9,320 bases of DNA from Lentisphaerota bacterium. Lineage in GTDB: Bacteria; Verrucomicrobiota; Lentisphaeria; Victivallales; GWF2-50-93. The translations under genes were made by a program, and so were the position numbers. Location: NCBI GenBank assembly GCA_025360875.1, contig JANYBI010000612.1:1-9320 (forward strand), given 5' to 3'. The notes below the pieces were generated by a model. The model searched no databases and was not told the DNA's origin. It saw only the letters and a list, made by a program, of their open reading frames with translations. Positions 1 to 6,000 of the stretch are shown here, in pieces. Numbering within the stretch: the first letter of the stretch is position 1; each line of letters opens with the position of its first letter.

Positions 1-3000
1 TGGCCTTTACCGCGGAGAGCCCGGTATTCTTATCGAGCCCATTTATCCCGTCGACATATATGAATACGGTCTTCTTCAAGGGATCGAGCCTCCTGTTATA
101 TTCATCTCCATCGTTTAAGCCGTCCTCGTCGGAGTCCGCCACATCCTTTTTTGTCCCAAGTTTGTCCTCCAGTTTGTTGTCCAGCCCGTCAACGTCGTCG
201 TCGTCCGTGGCGGCCCGCGCGGCAAGGTATTTCCTGGAATATTTGAACATGGATGCTGGCACGGGCTTCAGGCCGGCAAAGCCCGGGCCTTCGTATCTCA
301 GGAACAACTTTGCCGCGCCGGTGTTCTCATAGTAGGATATGCTGAACGGATGGAGTCCGGCCTTGAGCGGAATGAATCCGTTGTTGAGCCTGTCCGCGTT
401 GGCATGGACGGCGGTACTGCAGTCGATGATCTGCCTGCCGTCAACCTCCATGGCGGCAAAATCATCGCATTCGATCTGGAACCTGTACGCGCCGTCGGCA
501 GGGATGTTCAGATATCCCTTGAAATATGCGCCGACTTTGTTGTACTTCCCGCTCGTAAGGAAATATCCTGATGTGGTCGTGGACTGGGAATATGAATAGC
601 TGAACAACGTATCATCCGGCTTTTGCGGCAGCACAGCCGTACCATAGTGCGGAAGATCAGGGAAGTCCTGGAGGGGTGCGTTCTCCCCAGTATAGCTCAC
701 TACGATACCGCCGGCAAGATCGTCGGGCTTGGCTGCAGGATCGGCGGAATACGGGCGGTCGAGGGGAAGCAGCGGATCCGTGAGATAGAGGTTGAGTTCG
801 TCCGCATCGGATATGCCGTCCATGTCAGTGTCCTCGGAACCGTTGTGCACCCTTGTGTCCCAGGTAGACGGGAATGCGGCCTTCTCCCATTCGTCCGCCA
901 GCATGTCATGGTCGGTGTCGAGGCTGAAGAAGTCTGAGGCCGTCATCAGTTCCTTGTCCGTCTTTCCGGGACGCGTCCATCTTAACTGTATTGCGCCGGT
1001 GCCCGTGTTCTCGTAATATTCCAGTCTGAACTCATGTGGGCCGGCTGAAAGGACCTGTGGCGGAACATTGCTCTCCTTCGCATTTCTCGGGCCGAGGACC
1101 TGGAAAATCCTCTCGCTGTCCAGATAGAGCGCAAAACCTTCTCCGCTTGTCACGTAGAAGGTGTAGCTCCCTGCAACCGGGCATATGATCATGCCAGTGA
1201 CGACAAGCCCGACATTGTCCTCCCAGCCGGAAGTCAGGATTTTCCCGCCGCTATCCGGAAAGTCCAAATCGGGCAGCATGGTGGTCTTGTATGGCGTCCT
1301 AGATGAGGAATCAGGCAGGCTCTTCCATGTCTCGTTGATTCCCGGTTTGTAGTATCTTGCGAGCAGCGGGGGATTTCCGGTGAAGCATCCGTAGACCACC
1401 GGCCCAGGATTGTATCCGTCCTTGAAGAGCCTGCCCCTGGCCAGCCTGTTTCCGGAAACCGGAACCGGCGTTCCAGTATACTCCTGTGAATTTTGGTCAG
1501 GATCAGGCCCGTCAACGGTAAATTTGATAGCCGTTTCGGGAACGGCCGGGACTGGATTTTCCATTGAGAACGTTCTCGTCCCCTGGTAATATCCCTTTTC
1601 GCTGCTGGAAAATGATGGGACTGCCGTGAGTGTCCTGCTTATGCTGAAATTGTCGAATTTGGCCGGACACCGCAACAGTGTAGTCATACTTGTGACCGCG
1701 AACCCCACGAGTACGGTGTCGCCCATATCAACTGTCTGGTCAGTCTTTCCGATACGGGTCCAGTTTGAGCCGTCCAAGGACATGTATGGAGTGTATGTCT
1801 TATCTTTCTTGACAAGCTTGAGCCAGCATGGAGTGGATGCGTTGCCGCCTGCGAGATTCGCACCTGATGTCCCTGCGTCATTCGCACGCTGGAGATAATT
1901 TATCCCATTGTCCGGTGCAAGATAGACGAACGCATACTGGCTTTTCGTATCCGTACTCTTCCTGATCATTATGCCGGCTTTCGCTAATCCATTAGTATTT
2001 CCCTGGAAGATCACCCGTGCCGAAACTTCGCAGTCGCCGTAGAGTTCCTGGTAGCAGAAGTTGAACGCATCATCGTTCTTGCTGGAAGGAAGAATTGAGC
2101 CGGCGCCCCTGACGGTGAAAACCGACGAATCGAGGTTGGCGGAGCCGTCCTTGCCGGTCACGCCGATGTCGCGATCCTTCCACTCCGATGTGAGAGGACC
2201 TGTGGACTGGCCGGGTTCGACCCTGTCTCCGTCCATCACGGAATTCGTCTTGTTCATGCTGTCCCAATCATCCGGATGGAATATGTCGTCGGGATCAAAC
2301 AGCGGGTCGTTTTCCTTTGCATCCGTGAGCCCGTCGCTGTCGGCGTCGTTCATGGCAATAAGCCCGCTCACAGGATTGTTCACATATGCTTCCGAATGGA
2401 AGAGCATCTCCTCGGGCACGGTTTGTTTCTTGATTCCTATGCCCTCATACTGGAGGATGAGGCCATTGCTGCCGGTCGTCTGGTAATAGTCTATCATCAG
2501 CTCGTGCATCCCTTCCGAAAGACTGGCTGAGCCGTATTCCTCGGCCATGGTATGGGGGCCGGCGTTGTCTATGATCTTCATGCCGTCGATGTACAGGTTG
2601 GCACCGTCGTCGCAGCTGAGATAAAATTTATAGACACCATCCGCAGGCATGTTGATAAAACCCTTGAAACGGGCGGCGACATCAGTCTTCAGTCCGCTTG
2701 AGGCGAAGGCCGTACTGCCACTTGGGAAATTTATTTTCCGTATCAGCCCAAGGCTTGGATCGGGATCCGCAGCATCCGGTTTTACGAATGACGGGAGGCT
2801 GCCAAGCTCCGGAAGATGCGTCCAGATCCTGTTGTTCCTCGCGCAGTATGACACCGCGATCCTTGGAGCGGAATCGGAAGGATTCGGGGATGTCATGGGT
2901 TTGTCTGAAGCGTCGAGAGGATCAGTTCCGAAAATATTCAGTTCATCCTTATCGCCGGTGCCGTCTCCGTCGCTGTCGTCGGAAGAGGAGGGAATGAAAT

Positions 3001-6000
3001 CAGGATGCGACGCCAGGTAGGCCGCCTTGTATTCCGCCCACTGCTCGGGAATTCCGTCAAGGTTTTCATCAGGGCTGAAGAAGGATTCAGGCGGTATCAC
3101 TGCCGCAGTTGTCTGCAGCGGATGTTTCCACCTGAGCTGGATGCCACCGTTTCCAGAGCCCTCGAAGTATTCGATCCTTATCCTATGGAATCCTGCAGCC
3201 ATGTCCTTCTGCGCCAGCGAAGGGATTCCGGCGGCAGTATATTCCATCAGATTTGGAAAATTTATGATAGGATCGGGAATGTCGTCAAGATACATCCGCG
3301 CGCCTTCACCGCTCGATATATAGAAGGTATACTCGCCCTTGACTGGGAAGTTAAGATATCCGGTGACCACCGCACCAACATTGTCGGTCCTGCCAGAGGT
3401 CATGATATTGTTGATGGTGTTTGGATAGTCCAGATTAGGAATCATGCTCACTTTGTATGGGCTCATGTAGGAATCGAAATCCTCGGACGACGGAAGTGCG
3501 TTCCACGGGATGACCACCTCTGGGGAGTTCTTCCTCTCGCTGTAGTATTTCACCATGAGCCCGGCCTTGTTGAAGACCTTCACTGAAACGGGGCTCGGCG
3601 CATAACCGGCCATGAAACGCCTGGCCTTCACGACACAGGATGCCGATACCTTGAAAGAGGCCGCATACTTTTTGGAAAATCCCGTCTTGTCGTTCTTTAC
3701 AGGAATATTCTCATAGTCGGCTAGGGAACTGCCGACGGTGTACCATATCTCCGAACCTGGAACGGATCCGAGGTCCATTTCGATATCCTTGTCGCTCTGC
3801 AGATATTCACCGGGAGGATCCGATGGTATGGCAGGGGTTGCCGTGAGAGTGCGGGTTATCGAGAAACTTGTGAAGTCCGCAGTGCCTCCTGAGGTCCCTG
3901 AGGCGCTAGCTACTGCGAACCCAACCTTCACAGCGTTTCCCATTTCAATGGTCTGGTTGCTTGTGATCGCCTTCCAGTTGGAACCGTCAGATGACTTGTA
4001 TGCCGAATAGCTGTCGCCGTTCTTCACCAGTTTCAGCCATGACGCGGCTCCGGCGCTGGCCGTTCTTGTCGTTGTGCCCCCGGTTTCCGTCCTCTTCTGG
4101 AAAGGAGTGCCGTTTGACGGTGTCAGGCAAACAAATGCGTTCCTTGAATTGGCATCCAGGCTTTCGCGGATCATCAGTCCGGCCTTGGCCCAGGCGTTCG
4201 TATTCTGCTGGCTGGCGATCTTGACTACGACTTCACAGTCGCCATATAGATCTTGGTAGAGGTAATAGAATTTGTCGGAAGAGGCATATGCGTCGGTGAC
4301 TGCCGGCGCGGTGACCGTGAAGACCGGCGGATTTACAGAGGAATTGTAGGATGCCGATCCTCCGGATGAAGCGACATTCGCTGTATGCCATGCCGAAGGA
4401 AGTGTCCCGACCGGAACGAAAACCGCGGAGAGCGTGTGAGTTGTTTCAATATCCGTGAACTGGTAGTGTGAAACAGCCCCGACTGATACATTGTCGACAA
4501 GCACATCCGATATTTGGAAATTCGCGGAAGGTGTGATGGTGAAATCCTGTGAAGAACCATATGCCGCCTGCACGGGACCGGCAGGGGAGATGGTTCCGTT
4601 GGCGTCTGCAGATGCCGTGATCGTGAACGTGTCAATTGCGAAGTCCGCATGAATCGAGTGATCAGCCCCGACATCAGTGAACTCATATGATGGGACTGCG
4701 CCAACGGACACCCCGTCAACGAGCACGTCCGCCATATGGTAGTGTGCGTCCGCAGAGAACGTGAATATCTGGGAGTTGCCAATGCGCACATAGACGTCGC
4801 CATGAGGGGTAATAGAACCATGAGGTCCGGCAGTCGCGGTTATTTTTTGCGTGTCAGATGCGAAATTCGCAGTAATCACCATGTCTGAATTCACGTTGGC
4901 GACCGTGAGCGGATTGCGCACAGTGGTTGGAAACCCCGCCGTTCCCGTCCAGTTGACAAAACTGTATCCTGCATTCGGAACTGCTGTCACCTGAGTGCAA
5001 TTTCCGCCGAAGGGGATTGCCTGGACCTTGTCGCCTGTTATCGTTCCACCGGTTCCCTCGACGAATGTGACGGTGCGCGTGTCTATCGCGAAGACAACCT
5101 TGATATCATGATTCCTCCTGATATTCGTAAACTGGTACGATGGTGCCGCACCGACGGACACACCGTCTATAATTATATCGGATACGTGGTAGTTCACATA
5201 CGGCGTGAACGTGAACGAACGGTTGTCCCCGTAGTAGTTCACCGTGACGGTGCCGCTGGGCGAGATTGAGCCGTTCGTTCCCGCAGACGCAGCGATCGTG
5301 TGGACGCCGTCAGAATCCGGATCATCCTCGGCGACCATGTCGGCAAGATACTGGTTCGAATATGAGAGGGCAGATGACGGCACGGGCTGTTTTTCGATGC
5401 CCGGCCCCTCGTACTGCATGATGAGTCCGTTGTAGGATGTCGTCTGGTAGTAGTCCACCCTGATCTGGTGCTTCCCTTTTTCCATCCCTGCGATGCCGTA
5501 CGTCTCCCGGATCGTGTGGAGGCCGTCGTTGCACACCACTTGCTTTCCATCTATATAGAGGTTTGCGCCGTCGTCGCAGTTGAGGTAGAACTTGTAGATG
5601 CCGCTTGTCGGAACTTCGATGTATCCGCTGAACATCGCGCCGACGTCCAGTTTCATCCCGCTGGTCGCGAAGACTGCCGTCCCTCTGGCGAAGTTTATGC
5701 CGTCGACGACAGATGCGCCGTACTTGGGGAGGTTCGGCAGATCCGGGACCTGCGTCCACGCCCTAATGTTCCTTTTGCAATACGTGGCCACAAGTCCGCC
5801 TGTAGAGGTATTGGCGGGAGTTGAGGCGGTGGCAGGAACGCTTTCAGGATTATCGGGGTCGGTCATGTACAAGTTCAGTTCTTCGGCATTTGTCCAGCCG
5901 TCGGAATCCGCGTCCTCCTCACCGGTACTGTCCAGGTTCCCGTGTATCAGCTCCCACTGGTCAGGCAGACCGTCCTGGTCGGTGTCGTCGCTGATGAACT

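Noticed and set aside
4333..5759. Minus-strand ORFs at 4333-4821, 5239-5550 and 5322-5759
   Set aside because: They are out-of-frame shadows of the InlB-like array and PA14-B of the giant gene, whose own frame gives clear domain matches through the same bases.
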